This document shows positions 25,801 to 40,800 of a stretch of 64,000 bases of DNA, piece after piece; within the stretch, counting starts at the first letter, position 1; each line of letters starts with the position of its first letter. Location: positions 42,722,619-42,786,618 of the forward strand of contig JASFXZ010000001.1 of NCBI GenBank assembly GCA_032209605.1, written 5' to 3'. The notes beneath the pieces are model-generated. The model was not told the origin of the DNA. It saw only the letters and a list, made by a program, of their open reading frames with translations, and did no database searches. Source of the stretch: Mactromeris polynyma (lineage: Eukaryota; Mollusca; Bivalvia; Venerida; Mactridae). Both the position numbers and the translations under genes were made by a program.

Positions 25801-28800
25801 GAGGGTTGAAGCTAGATTAGAGCAATTGGCATCAGTATCTCTGCGGGGTACTTTCATTCAAAACTAAGGAAAAGGTGTTGTCTATAGGCCTTTAGATAAA
25901 ATGTCTTTAATGACAAGGGGCTTTGCACTAGGGCCAACAGAAAGTAAGGACCATCATTTGTATAAATTTGATTCCCTACCACCAAACCATACTTCCAGTC
26001 AAAATTGGTAGAATTCCATTCAGTTGTTTGAAAGATATGTTGATGGATGGACAAACACGTGATTTAAATACCCCACCCAGGTCCTTCCAACCCAGGTGAT
26101 CTAAAATGTCAACATTACATACAATCCGTCTCCCGTGGTCGAATTGTTAAGGCATCCACCTTGGGAGCAGGAGGTCGAAGGTTTGAATCCTGGTAGGGGT
26201 CCGTTCTGATATGGCTGGTTGGTGAGTCGCCAGTTAGTAAAATAATGGTTGTATGAGTGTGAAGTAGGATCCAGTATCTAAATTCAATGGCAACACATTC
26301 AAAGAAGGATATAAATGACTTACATCTTTTACCAACTACAAATAAAAACCCATTGAAGTATTAATGAAACAGCTGTTATATTCTTCAGAAAATAAGCATG
26401 CATTAACACTGTAAAAAGTAACAAGGCTTTAACAAACATTGGTAGAATTCCATTCAGTTGTTTGAAAGATATGTTGATGGATGGACAAACACATGATTTA
26501 AATACCCCACCCAGGTCCTTCCAACCCAGGTGATCTAAAATGTCAACATTACATACAATCTGTCTCCCGTGGCCGAATTGTTAAGGCATCCGCCTTGGGA
26601 GCAGGAGGTCGAAGGTTCGAATCCTGGTAGGGGTCCGTTCTGATATGGCCGGTTGGTGAGTCGCCAGTTAGTAAAATAAGGGTTGTATGAGTGTGAAGTA
26701 GGAACCGGTATCTAAATTCAATGGCAATATACAATGATTGTAAGAGTGTGAAGTAGGAACCAGTGTCTACATTCAATGGCAATATACAATGATTATATGA
26801 GTGTGAAGTAGGAACCGGTATCTAAATTCAATGGCAATATACAATGATTGTAAGAGTGTGAAGTAGGAACCAGTGTCTACATTCAATGGCAATACACTAT
26901 GATTGTATGAGTGTGAAGTAGGAACCAGTGTCTACATTCAATGGCAATACACTATGATTGTATGAGTGTGAAGTAGGAACCAGTGTCTACATTCAATGGC
27001 AATACACTATGATTGTATGAGTGTGAAGTAGGAACCAGTGTCTACATTCAATGGCAATACACTATGATTGTATGAGTGTGAAGTAGGAACCAGTGTCTAC
27101 ATTCAATGGCAATACACTATGATTGTATGAGTGTGAAGTAGGAACCAGTGTCTACATTCAATGGCAATACACTATGATTATATGAGTGTGTGAAGTAGGA
27201 ACTCGATATTATGTATATAAAAGGGGAATACGATCTTCAAGGTATAAACTCACACTGAGTAGCATGCTTAATTAAATGTCAACTGTATATGAACAATGAG
27301 TGAGACTGTGGGGCCAAGAGGTAAATATCCCGTCTAATTTGATCTGAACAAGTATTAAGATATATATATATGTATACATCTATATAAAATGTCTGTAAAG
27401 GCATCATTTTGTTCAAAGATATTGTGATTTTTGAGATGCAAGGAATTCATCCAACAACAATCAATCAGTTTACAATAAATACATTAATTCTGCAATGATT
27501 ATCATTAGTTAGGTAGTCATTTCTCATGCAGCTCTGACAACAATTGAACATGCTTCTAGCTATATATAATTCTACTAAAGGGGATAAAACAGGGTACAAT
27601 GATTTCATTTGATAAATTCTTACCGTTCAACCATGTATTGATTTCTCTGTCTGTCAATTTTTCTTCATATGTTAAATTTGTAGTGTTGCCCACATATTTC
27701 TCCCTGAAGATCACTGGTGCATTCTTCAAAAAATCTGTATATGTTCCAAAGTATGCAACGGTGGAATCTCCAGGATTTCCCTTAGCTATTAATAGAATAA
27801 AGAAGTCAACATTGTACAATGGAGCACTGCAGGATATCCCTAATATATTAATAGAATAAAGAAGTCAACATTGTACAACAGTGGAATCTCCAGGATTTCC
27901 CTCAGCTATTAATGGCATAAAGAAGTCAACATTGTACAACAGTGGACTCTCCAGGATTTCCAACAGCTATTAATAGATTAAAGAAGTCAACATTGTACAT
28001 TGGAGGAATCTGCAGGATATCCCTCATATATTAATAGAATAAAGAAGGCAACGTTGTACATCAGCTATTAATAGAATAAAGAGGTCAACTATGTACGACA
28101 GTGGAATCCCCCGAAATTCCTCTCAGTTATTCTAAGAATAAAGAAGTCAAAATTGTACAACGGTGGAATCTCCAGGATTCCCTCAGCTATTTATAGAATG
28201 AAGAATCAAACATTATACAGAGCATTCTTGGAAGTTCACTGCTTTATGAAGTGAAATTTTCCTTAACGTTTATCTACAGTTGCTCACTTTTCTTGATAAA
28301 CGATTTCTAAGAACAGAGCACTTGCTTAGAATTCTTTAATCTGTTAATGGAAACCATTCTTGTTTTTAAATATTTTTCCCAACTGCTACCTAACATTCTC
28401 CTCACAACAACAACAACATAGAAAATTCTTATAAACTCAGCTAGAGGCAATCCACATTCCTTTTATATATAAGACATGGTATTACTTGTCAAGAATACCT
28501 CAGTCGATAAAAAAAGCACTGACTCCTTATTTGGAGGTCATAGGGAGGTTTGACCTTTTTGGTAGTGTTTTCAGTTAAAACAATTGGAAAACATTACATC
28601 TGAACTAATTTGCCCTCCATCTCTGTTTCATGTGAGGAAGGTGGCAGTCAGTAGCTGAAGAACAGGTTAGGACTGGTATGTAACACAGGAGCACTCTGGT
28701 TATGTCAACTGACCGCCATTGCATTACTGAAATACTCGTGAATTCAAACTCCATCACATAAATTACATTATACAATAACAGTAGAATACTTACACACTTG

Positions 28801-31800
28801 TATGGCTGTGTAGTTATCAAATGGATCAAAGGGACAAGGTAGGCTTTCAGAATAGAGAAATGTAGAGTTCTGCCCCAAATCAGTCTACAAAAATAAATGC
28901 AAAGAAATCATGAAATTTTTCAGTCATTCTAATATATTACAAATGTACCATACAATCAAGTTTTCCAAAATTGGCAAATTTTACGACGCTAATTTTCCAA
29001 ATTTATCTAGGGTCTTTTTCCCAAAATGGGCATAAAAAGGCCTGGTATGTAAACATCTTGCCAGGAATCACATCATCCTAAAGACAATATCTTCAATTGG
29101 CAGTATTTGTCAGAATAGCAGCCATTTCAAGAATTTAAATAAACAAAATTTAATATTTCGAAAGAAAAAAATTATCATTAAGAACACACTTACATTCACA
29201 CACAGCAAGCAACATTTTGTATTTAATAAACATTTTTATTTACTCCTAATGCGCTGACATGATGACTCAAATATAAACCTGAGGGGCTCTCACAACAATT
29301 TCACAAACGGCCTTTGCAAGCATCAAATCCAAAATTCTTATGCCTGTACCTCTGTACCTTTCTATCATTATAACTGTTACAGATTTCAGATAATAAAGAT
29401 TCCCATGTAAACAGTTACTGATGACGAGTGAATATGTAAACTGACAAAACAGCAATGCATATGTGTTCATAATTTAAATGGACCAATATAGATTAGAAGG
29501 AGGAAGTAGACAGCTTGAGAAGATTACACTATGCATCTAGAAATGACAAGAATTCTTCTGATTATACTGATGCATATTCACTTCACATGCCTTTTTTATG
29601 GCAAATTTGGGGCCGATAGTAGGCCCCATTCCCCAAAGAAAAAGGTATAGTTTTACCCCTACTTAGGAAAAAAAAATTCCCCTTTAGTAAAATAATTTAA
29701 AATTTCAGCCTTATAAATACCCAAATTTGGTTATTTACGATTCAAATTTCCCCTATCAAAAGGACCTGCCATACGTTCCCAAAAAACGGCGGCTTCAAAG
29801 AAATCTTGCAATAACTGATCAAGAACCAGTTTGTGTGGTCAGACTGTGGTCAGACTGTATGTACCTGGTACATTGTACTCATGAATGGATATTCCAACAA
29901 ATCTGCAAGTAAATGCTCACAAGCAATGTCCAATATATGAATAATTACCGTGTTCCTACTAGACTACAACTGTGATTGTGTCTGTAGACAGTGGCATAGA
30001 ATGAGTGCCAGAATTATGCTGTCTAACTATAACCATGTGTGTGTTAATAACACATTTTTGTTGGGGAGTGAAAGCGGATCACATACTTCATGTACGACTC
30101 CCACAGATGCACATACATACAGAGTTATATCACATAACTTATAACCAGAAGACAGGAGAAGATTAAACCATGACCTTTGTCAAATCTGTACATGCCTCCT
30201 AATCCAGGAGGAGTACCAGTCTGAGACATTGCCGCCTTATTCATGAAAAATTGCCATTTTGTTTTTGTTAAATCTAAATGAGTATTGTGTCTGTGAATTC
30301 TGAACAAGATGACTGACTAGTTTCAGGGCAGTTGTAAATTTAAAGCAAATGTTGAATGTGGGTCACACATGTCTGATCACGACTGATTGAAGAACTGGTG
30401 ACGTTAGTTGATAAAATCAGAAAAAGCAGGTAAAAGTAATGATATAAGTAAGTTTTTTCTATTCATAGTTGTCATAAGTAGAACTCTGGTATAGAAAAGA
30501 ACAGAACAGTATTCTATACAGAATAGAGTATGAATATTTGTATTTTTAAGCGTAACACTTTACATCAAATCTATACACTGAATAATATATAACACTTTAC
30601 ATCATGTTTATACAATGTATCTTACCATATTAAGCTGATAAAAAAATAATTATGATATATAATATTATAAATTGAAAATAATTCAACCAAGTTAGAACTG
30701 AATCTTAAACTGTATTCCAGCTTATATCAATACTTCATGAGGAAAGTACACGAATATGACATGAAAAAACAACATGTACTTATCATGTAAAAGACTTAAT
30801 ACGTGAAATTATCATTTAAAGATGTGTCTGGCTCATCTGAACATAAAATGTTTGAATTGGCTTCATTCAGTATTGTTGTTACATTGGCTAAAACATCTCT
30901 AATAAGAACAATTGCAAATAATTGTTCAGTCTATGCGAAAGACAAGGAAATATTACTGGATAGTAGGACTGGTGAACTTGGAAGTATTACTGGCCCGGAC
31001 AGAATATTACTGGCCCAGAAATTAATAATGACCAAAATCGTCAAATATACTAAATAACAATTAAATTACTATTCTATTAAGCTTAAATTGGTTAATGGCT
31101 ATTAAGGTCAATGTGTAAAATGGTAACACAAGATTTTCTCCATTTCCATTTATGCATATTGAGATAATGTATAAATAATAACTACCTGTATACTTAAATT
31201 ATAAGTTTATAATTATGAGATCTATTAAAAATCACTGATCGGGAAGTAAATCTGATGCTTTGCCTAGTTTCAGTAGCTAAACATATTTACCACCAATGAA
31301 AACTATGACAATGTAGTTTTCTCAACATTACATTGAATGGGTCTGACATTTTAGAACAACAAATTATATACATGTAGAATGGTATGTGTATCTCCTAGAT
31401 AACGACATGAATATTGTCGAAAGGTTCAGTCATTTATAAATATGAAATCATTTATTTATGTATTAAGTTCAACTACTGGTTGTTTGACAGATTCCAAAAA
31501 TTGAACACATCTCTCATACAGGAGTTATTTAACACATTCATAAAACACTACCAAAATAAGTAACAAGAAAATTATTATTATGCAAACATAAAAAACAAGT
31601 ATTAACAGATTAAAACTGTTTTACTAATAGATACTGGTAGACAGGGTGAGTGCAGTTCACAAATGGCCGTTTTATATTGACTTGACGTTTTGATCGCATT
31701 TTCAGATACAAATCAGATATTTAAGTGTTTGAAATTATTTCAGTGCCTTTTTTATGGCATCTAGCTGTTTTGAGGTGATTTAACTTCCTCTCTCGACAGA

Positions 31801-34800
31801 ATCATGCTCGACATTGTTGTTAAAACGAAAGTGAAATTGTCGTGATATTTCGTACTCGAATGCTTTCGTACCGTAAGTACGATGTTTTTTAATTGCGCAT
31901 ACGGCTTTTTTTGCACATATTCTGGGTTTTATGTACATAAATTCAAAATTTTACCTATGTATTTTGAATAAATATATGATATTCCAACGTAAAAAATCGC
32001 CTGAACTTATTTGTTACATGGACTTCTACGCGTCAGAATAACTCGCACCATGTGCTGAGTAGTAATACGTTATTGACATAGACACTCTCAGAGATTTAAT
32101 AGGAATTGGTACAGGTTGATTTGTAAACATTCGGTGCAATTTAGCTGACAAATGATTATACCCGTCAATTAGTTTCGGAATTGGTTCTTTATACGGTCAG
32201 TTCTAATTTCTGAATGCGCCTGTTACTTTCGTTTTTGTCTTCCTCAAATATGCATGCGCATTCATGTACGAACGTTGATGCGTTGTTTTTACATCTTAAC
32301 ATCTTAGGCTATCCTTCAAAAAATGTTAATTTGGCATAACTCTACTTACTCATGAAAATGGTCCCTACTCAAATATTTTTTAAATGTCTGAGTGAGGAAA
32401 TTGTTTTGGCCGAGTACTAAGAACTAAGAATCATAAAAATATTTAAAAAAAAAAACAAATTGAAATTTGCTGGGTATGGTTATGCCAAACAAACTCTTTG
32501 TATAAAAGCCTGACCTTAATTCTAAATTAGGGTGTCTCAGTTTTCTTCATCAAAAGGGAAATATGAATTATGTATAACAAATGGATATTTCATTTTTCAG
32601 TAAATATAATATTCGATTTAAGGGAGACAAATACAATATCCATTTTTAAAAAAAGAAGAGTAACCTCCCTTTGAACTTTATGCTAGTACACTTACCGTTA
32701 GCACGAATGTTGTTGGCGAGTATGCGCCCGTTCCACAAATAAGCAAGTCATCTCCTCTTTCCATAATTACACGAATATGATTTTGGCAATCTCGTTCCTG
32801 AAAAATATCGCTAAGTATTAGCACTCAAAAATTTACGGCAGAAAAGTTTAGCTATTATGCTATGATTTTTGTTAGTTTGAACCATGAACTAAAAACACCC
32901 AGTTACAGAAATGAAGTAAATGACCTAAGGAGGTGTTAACACCAGAAGAACAATGTAAGTATTATAATGACATTCATATATCATAAGATCTTATTTGACA
33001 TAATAACCTTATATTGACAAGGCCTGGTTTTTTGGAGGTAGGGGAAGTAATTGATATAAGTTAACTAAGGTAGAAAAAGTAGGTGTCTAAAAAGCTCAAA
33101 CACTTTGCTAGCAACAAAATAGGGACTACTTTTCCTTGTTTAAGAAACTTTCCCTACATAATGTTAAGTAGAACTCTACTTTTCCTACCTTAAAAGTGCC
33201 TCAGATGAATTAACCCCATGTTCTACAGTTAAGGGAAGCAACTCCTATGTACTCATGATTTTAGAAATATTAAGGGTAATTCCTTCCTTATAGAGTAAAA
33301 GATAGATCATTAAGACCAATATAAGCCTCTGTAATATAAGCAAAAAGCTCCATCTACGATATGACCAGGGATTCGAACAGCTGAATGTTCTCAATCCTGA
33401 AGATTTACCGGGCATCTGATGATCTAGACTAATGAAATGCATTCGTCCGCAAAATGTTTCGTACCAGTTGTGATTCGGCCCCTACCCCCCCCCCCAAAAT
33501 AATCATCAGATTTACATCGATCTAAAAGTGACCATGGAGCCTCTAAACTTTAGAACCCCTGTATGTCATCAATGAACTGTGTCACAAATCCCAAAAATAA
33601 AGTATTACTTTAGATTTTCCTTGTGCTCGACATCTTCGTGCAATTTCTGCATCTGGTACTTTTTGAAACGACATCTGTAACCAATAGAAACACAAAATAA
33701 ACATTTGTTGATAACTTCTTACATTGGTAACCTTTATAATCTTGACACATGTTTATGTTTAGAAGAGAAATTGTCAGCCATACGTTTGTCAGAAAATATA
33801 AAGATACAACAATGCAGAAATGAGAATGCAAAATTTCAAAATCAGCGGAAAATTCGGCAAGGGGTCCAGGGAGCCGCTGAAGCTCCTGGCTTTTAAGCAT
33901 CTAAAATGACTTAAATTGTCTCTAAAAACGCCCTTGTGAGCGTCAAATCCGTGATTCCACAAAAAATTCTCATGCATGAACAAAGGGTTTGTATAAGATA
34001 AGTGACATCAAATACATGTAGGGAGGAAGCAAGCCAATAAGAAAAGATATATATGATGTCATTGATTTGTCGAGGCAAGTTGTGAAAGTGGCCTTCTTCG
34101 CTCAGCAATTTGTTTTTACTTTTGACAACTATTTTATGGGTAATTCAATAAATTCTTACCGAACAATGCATAGAATCTTTGTTAACTTTGAATATATAGT
34201 TCCTGAAATATAAAAATCAACAAAATTTTACAGGCGAACATACACAATATCAGGACATTGGAAGGATGCTATGTCGAGTAATTATGATTTTTTTATTTAT
34301 TATCACTTCATTCCTGAATTACAATTGATATAAGTTATAACGTCTTGCAAGTAATACCATCTAGAATAAGCACATTTACACTGTTATTGAAAGATGTAGC
34401 TTTAGAGAGATTCAAATCCTTCTAAATTCTTACTATAGTAAAAATTGAAACTGTTGTCAATTGGAGCAACATCAACAGAAACAACAATATGTCAATATTG
34501 ATACAAACAAGTAAATCCTATATAGATATGAATTTTAAAATATAAATTCAATTGAAAATTTCTCGTTCGTTTACCAAGGGGGAACCAGAATAATACTATA
34601 CAGTAAGTGTGGTCTTATTATTTAGGTGGTCATGAACAACAGATCAAAGCTATCATTAGGGCTGTCCTTGATACAATCATTATCGATATAATATTATCAA
34701 CAATTTTTTTCAGTCAATCGAAATTCGATACACACTTACAAATAGCGATATTATATAAAAACTAAATTAATGACAGCCCTAGCTATCATAGAAAAATGTC

Positions 34801-37800
34801 TTACATAGCTCCGATGTATAAAACATCACTATCATGTCCACTCGGCACTAAATAACGGTAATAATTCAATTCTGGCCCAGCGGCGCTTCCACTTCTAGAC
34901 TCACACTCGCCCATGAAAGTTTTAACCTCTAAATCTGAAAAAACACACAAAACATTGCAATGAGAAAAGCATATGGAAACCAAAATTTCATCAACATGTA
35001 CAGTATATTAAAAGTATATTAAAGTTCGCAATGTGGAAATGTTTGGAAAATTTCGCAAATTCACAAATATTGCACAAAGTCGCATAATTTCCTTTGTGCA
35101 GTTCTAATTACATTGTTTAAACATCTATTTTACTAACAATAACAATATTCATTATGGCACTTTGCTAACATTTCTGCTAACGAAACAGCTGAAATTGCAG
35201 ATTCACAAACATTTTGGACTTGGGTACATATTTTATGATGTAGGCCAACTTTCATTGCCACTTCAGATGATTCCAAAATTGTTGAAAAGTTGGGAAAGTT
35301 TCAACTTTCAAGGCAATTATCTTGATGAAAACACATTGAACTATACATGTATCAATCAGAAAATAATAAGAATTATTATGTTACTTAAAAAGCAGCATCT
35401 GTGACGTAAAGGTAAACAAATGCTCAAAACTACTTTCACAATGATTAAAAACAAACTTGACTGCTGCATTGAATGAACAAAAAGGACTCATTTATACCAA
35501 CCTACCGTAGTTATGTAATAAATTGATCCACTATGTATATATTCCGATCAAATATAAATGTTTACGAAGATGGAACTGCAATTAGTGACTTCAAGTCAAC
35601 ACCTAATGCTTAGAATGCAAACTTTTATTTGGTAATTATAATGTGAGCATTATTTTTTTCACTTGTATAAGGCATACATTTTACAGTATTTACTAAAGCA
35701 GCATTTTTGTAAATTTGTGACATTTTTATTTTTTAATTTCTGAACAATATTAACGTAACTTGAATAACCCAGGTGGAACTTGATCCGGCGTCAAATAAAA
35801 TCTAAACATTTACAACTGTGGGACTATTCAATAATTCAGAGACCTGACATAATAATCAAATAGGTAATTAAGCAAACACAGAAATTCAATCGAAAATTCA
35901 ATACAGAAATCTAATATAATTTTAATGAGCAGAACATTATGCCAATGGTTAACAGGAGATAAGAATTCTATAAATACAGGGCAAACCTGATTTGTATTGG
36001 CATAGGATATCATTTAGGTTGAACTCATTAGTTTAATGTCGATTGTTACAACTTATATAAACCACTCCCAATGACTGCTTCCTGGGTTACTAACCATGAG
36101 TATTTGTGCAAAACAGAAAGTTTGTGATTAAACGCAACTCAGCAGGGCTCAAACACACACCCAGAAGTCAGGCTCCCTTAAGTCCCCTCAACCACTATAC
36201 CTCGCTTAAATAGATCATGTGACTTTGACATTTGGTTAACAATAGTCAAGTATTTTAGTTGTTAATATCATAATGATGCAATCTTTGTTGTAATAAAAAA
36301 TAACATATAGCCATGCATGATTTATGACTAAGAATGTGGTCCAGCATAGGAGCAACCAGGGAGACTCTGATCTTCCAAATGTACTCTGTTGAAAGTTATA
36401 CCTCACTCTAATTGACTATTAATTCTTTTCTTTTAACAACAGAAGAATAAGGTTCAAATTTAAACAACAGAATGTCAAACCCTTTTCCACTTATTATATG
36501 TCAAATTGGGCACTTGACCTGAATTTAGTTAATTGCCCGACAAGAACCCAATAAAGAAACAGGGCGGATGCAATTTATAAACCATTACAAAAGAACTAAT
36601 TAAGCAACAGTCCTATCAATTCCTATACAATTATAGCTGTTTCGTGATACACTTATAAACAATTGGAAGAGAGTTTAATATATCAATTATAATTGAAGTC
36701 CAAAAGGAAATTTGACTCCGCCCACTTAACCCAGTCATTTAATTGGATAAAAAATTTAATGGTTATTGTAGTAAAACAAATTCATCACAAGTTGAAGTCA
36801 AAGAGATGGATTTCAATCCTCCTACATTTGATAACTTCTCATGAAGACAAACTAAACAGCTGCATATTTGTCACCTTGGAGAAAACATTGCAAGTAGGTA
36901 ATGATAAGTGCTACATTTGTCAATGTGTATCTGGGCCCTTAGAAGCACCACAATAAGTCTCAATTATCAAAACACTGGCACTTGTTTTAATCAAAACCCA
37001 GTACTTGAATTCACTGTAGTCATTGAAAGCTTAAACGTGCATATATAGACTTATTTTTTGGACAAAATATCCTTAGTCATAAATATGAGAAATTTGGTAG
37101 TAATTGCCTCCACACAGATGTACTCTACAACACTGCAATGTCACTTTTCTTACATGTTTTCCAAAAACAACAAATACAAGTGTCTGAAACAGGTATTGTC
37201 TATAGTGACATACGCACCGAGTTAGCAGCTAGCTAGCTAGCTGTCATAGAAAATACCTTTACTGGACTTTTTTTTTGAAGTTCCAGGAAATGTTTTAGAA
37301 AAGTTATAACACAATGTTTTAAAGTACCCGTATATCAGTATGAAGGCATTTTCTAAAAACTATTACTTAGCATAATTTGATAGATAATAAGACTATGTAC
37401 CTTTAAGGTTAACAGTTAATATTTTTTTTATAAGACCCTTATATAGTATGTAGTTTTCATAGTTTGTCAAATGGTGTAATAAGTACTTAAGAATACAATG
37501 TAGTTATAAGACACACTGAAAAACGATCTTGAGAGAATAATGAGGGTTAACAATTGTTCATTTCTCATGCTAAAGTTCCATTACAATTACTTTTTTCGAG
37601 TGTCCATGAAAAACTTCTGCGAGTGGTTTTGTGGATCTGTTCATGCAGCTGGGGTGATGAAATGGGCGGGGGAGCTGGTTTCTGACATGTACAACAGATG
37701 AGATGAAATGGGCGGGGGCAACTCGTTTCTGATATGTACAACAGATGAGATGAAATGGGTGGGCAACTCGTTTCTGATATGTACAACAGAAGCAATTAAA

Positions 37801-40800
37801 TGGACATATCCAAGGGGAGAAACAAACATTCCAGGTGAGTTTATTATTGCAGTTTGTGCCTCACTCTACTTTTGGGGAAGGGCCCCTAGACAGCCCTTGG
37901 TAGGGGAATTTCAAGCTGACTGGGGGAATTTTCACTGTCAACCTCAATATTTGGACCATCTCAATAAGAAGACCAGTTATCAAAGGTCCCAATGCTGGTC
38001 TTATTATTGAGGTTTACGGTACATCTTAAAGATGAAGATTCAGTTATATTGCTGCTTAAAGGGCAGACCAACACAATATAAATCAACTTGGCCTCACAAG
38101 TGACATACATTTGTAATTATTGTTATTACAGAAAAAACAGATGCCAGATAAACTCTGCACTCATTTTAAATGTCATCTACAAATAAATACATAACTTAAT
38201 GACAACTAGAGAGAAGTGGAGCACTATAACAAATATCTTCTGACTCAAAATGTAATAAAACATAACACAATAGCCGTCTTTGTGAAAAGTTTGGGACAAC
38301 ATTACCACCTTGGTATAATGTATGTTTCATTACTGTTCAGGTCATCATATAAACATTATGACACTTTAATGTCAACAAACAAGCACAGAAAAATCTTTCA
38401 TAGGAAAATTAAGCACACATAAATGTGATCTTTACTCGTATGATACACATTAGTATGATGTCTCATCACAATTACTCTACAGGACAATTGTACCATTATC
38501 TTGTGAAATATCCTATTCGCATTAGTAACATGGTGAAACACCACATTTTAATAAACTTGAATAACTGGAATTTGTGAGGCTTTCCATTTAAAAACTGTCT
38601 CACTCTCGAATCAAAGTTTTTAATCAAGGGATGAAAGGCAAACTAGTGTATCATGTTGAGTTCTGTATTTAAACAGAGAAGCAATGATACAAGACAAGTT
38701 TTCTCACAAAATGAAACTTTCTAAGGCAGCAGAAAAAACTTGAATCTAAGACACATCTTAAGACAAAATTTTCAGACAACTATATTCAATAGATCATTGA
38801 GACCATTATTAAGCCAGTTTTATCCCTGCTTTGAGAGTAACTGCATTGTTGATAGATATATTTCTATGTTTGATACTTAATGTCCCATCTGTGGGACTCT
38901 CGGAATTTAAACTGACCAGTGCGAAAGTTTGAACTGACTTGACTATAGGTCCTTAAAGAGCGAAATACTGTACTTAACACATTTTACAGCCAATTCTTTA
39001 TAATACAGTGTGTGAAGACCACACCCAAAAACACTTTAACATAAATCTAATGTTAAATCAGTATTTTAATTAGGGATCATCATTTCCGGTCCTTTAAAAT
39101 TGCTCTATGGTGTCCTAGCTATCTTTCACTTTTACAGACCTTCTACACAGTACAAAATACATTACGGAAGAATACAAGCTAAGGCAATTTGAAATTCCCA
39201 CAGGTCAAACATCGTAATTTAACCAACTATCCCATACCCTACATTTTAACATCAAAGAATTACCATTTAAATGAGTTTAATAAAACACTAGGTGGGATAT
39301 CTACAAAACGAGAACATGGTGTAAAATTACACAAGTGTTTTCTCTTAAACACCAATTGATTTAATTTAAACAGAGTTAATCTTAGTTATCCAATTTTGTA
39401 CATCACAGGAAAGATTCCACAGACTGTGAATGGTTCACTTAGAGTGATTCTGTTGTTTTAAAAATACCTGAGAATGACAGTGAGCTTTTTTCCCATGGTT
39501 TAACCATGATCAGTAATATTGTAATCATGGTCTGCATCAGATGACCATGGCTGCTTTTTAAACCATTTTCTTAACATGGTCAACCATGTCCAAATTAAAA
39601 AAATGCCGGTCCAACCATGGACAAACCTGGAAAGACAGGCTTTTTTAAGGCCTTTGTCTACAAAGCATAAACACCATGGTCGCGAACTATAGTTTCTACA
39701 AAGTGAAAGTTCAATGTCATGGCCACACCTCGAAAGACAAGAGCTTCTTCCAAGCATGGAAATATGTATAGAATAGATTTTACTAATATTCAAGACACAT
39801 TATATTAATATATCAATGCCATACCTATAAGCTTCTTGCCCGTTTTCAAAATCATGAACATTTGAAAAAGAAATTATCTATATTTTTCAACCACCTAATT
39901 ACTATTTTGGGTAGAAAAATAGATACACACATAGATAGATATATACAGTGCAATTTGAAATAATTCAAGAAAAATATATTGCAATTTTAAACCATTATGC
40001 CTTTATATCATCATTTTATCTTATATCTTAAGTCTGTTTCAAATCAACATTACTTTTTAGTGTCATAGAATTTTATGTTGACTTTTATGGCAATTACTCG
40101 TTACATACCCTGTAGTTGGCTGGATAATTGGTGAATTTGTTGCTAAAATCGTTAATACTAAAATGGTTGAATATATGAGACCTAAAAGAGAACTGTAGTG
40201 AAACAAACACTTTTTCTACACAGTTATCATGTAACCAGTGCTTAACACTTCCTAACATATGACAAAGATTAATAATACAAGAACATAAAAGCCCATTAGT
40301 AGGAAGCCAAATAACCATTGGTAGGTAAAACTCCAACCTGGCTACTAAATTCTAATGAAATTGTCTCATCATCATAAGCATTACTAGAATGGCCAACAGA
40401 AAATGAATGACATGTGTCCATGTTCAAAGAGAAATTATTTTGTAATTATTCAACGCCTAGTCTTAATATTTGGTGAGATGCTTGTATTATGATTTCTCTG
40501 TCTCTAAATGATGCCGCCTCAGCATATTCTATAAAACCCATGTTTTAGACCAAGCATGACTGAAGTTAATTTAGAAATGTGTCTGTTTCATCAGTAAGAG
40601 TTAAGTGACTTATATGCTTGATTAAAAGAACATGAGGAAATCCTTTTATATTCAGAAAGATATTTAGATAGACTGTATGGACATCTGTATGGACATCTGT
40701 ATGGACATTGATTGACGCCAAGTAGAGATTACGATAAAACTAGCTCTTTTAAGTACTATTTTTATTATTGATGCTAATTGATGTATTTACAAATCTTTAA

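Noticed and set aside
26566..26640. A tRNA-Pro(TGG) gene
   Set aside because: Stem mismatches, and a duplicated copy at 26140 with the same flanks, indicate a SINE-like repeat.
30803..31057. An 84-codon plus-strand frame in intron 5
   Set aside because: No homology recognised, and it is antisense to the semaphorin without splice support.
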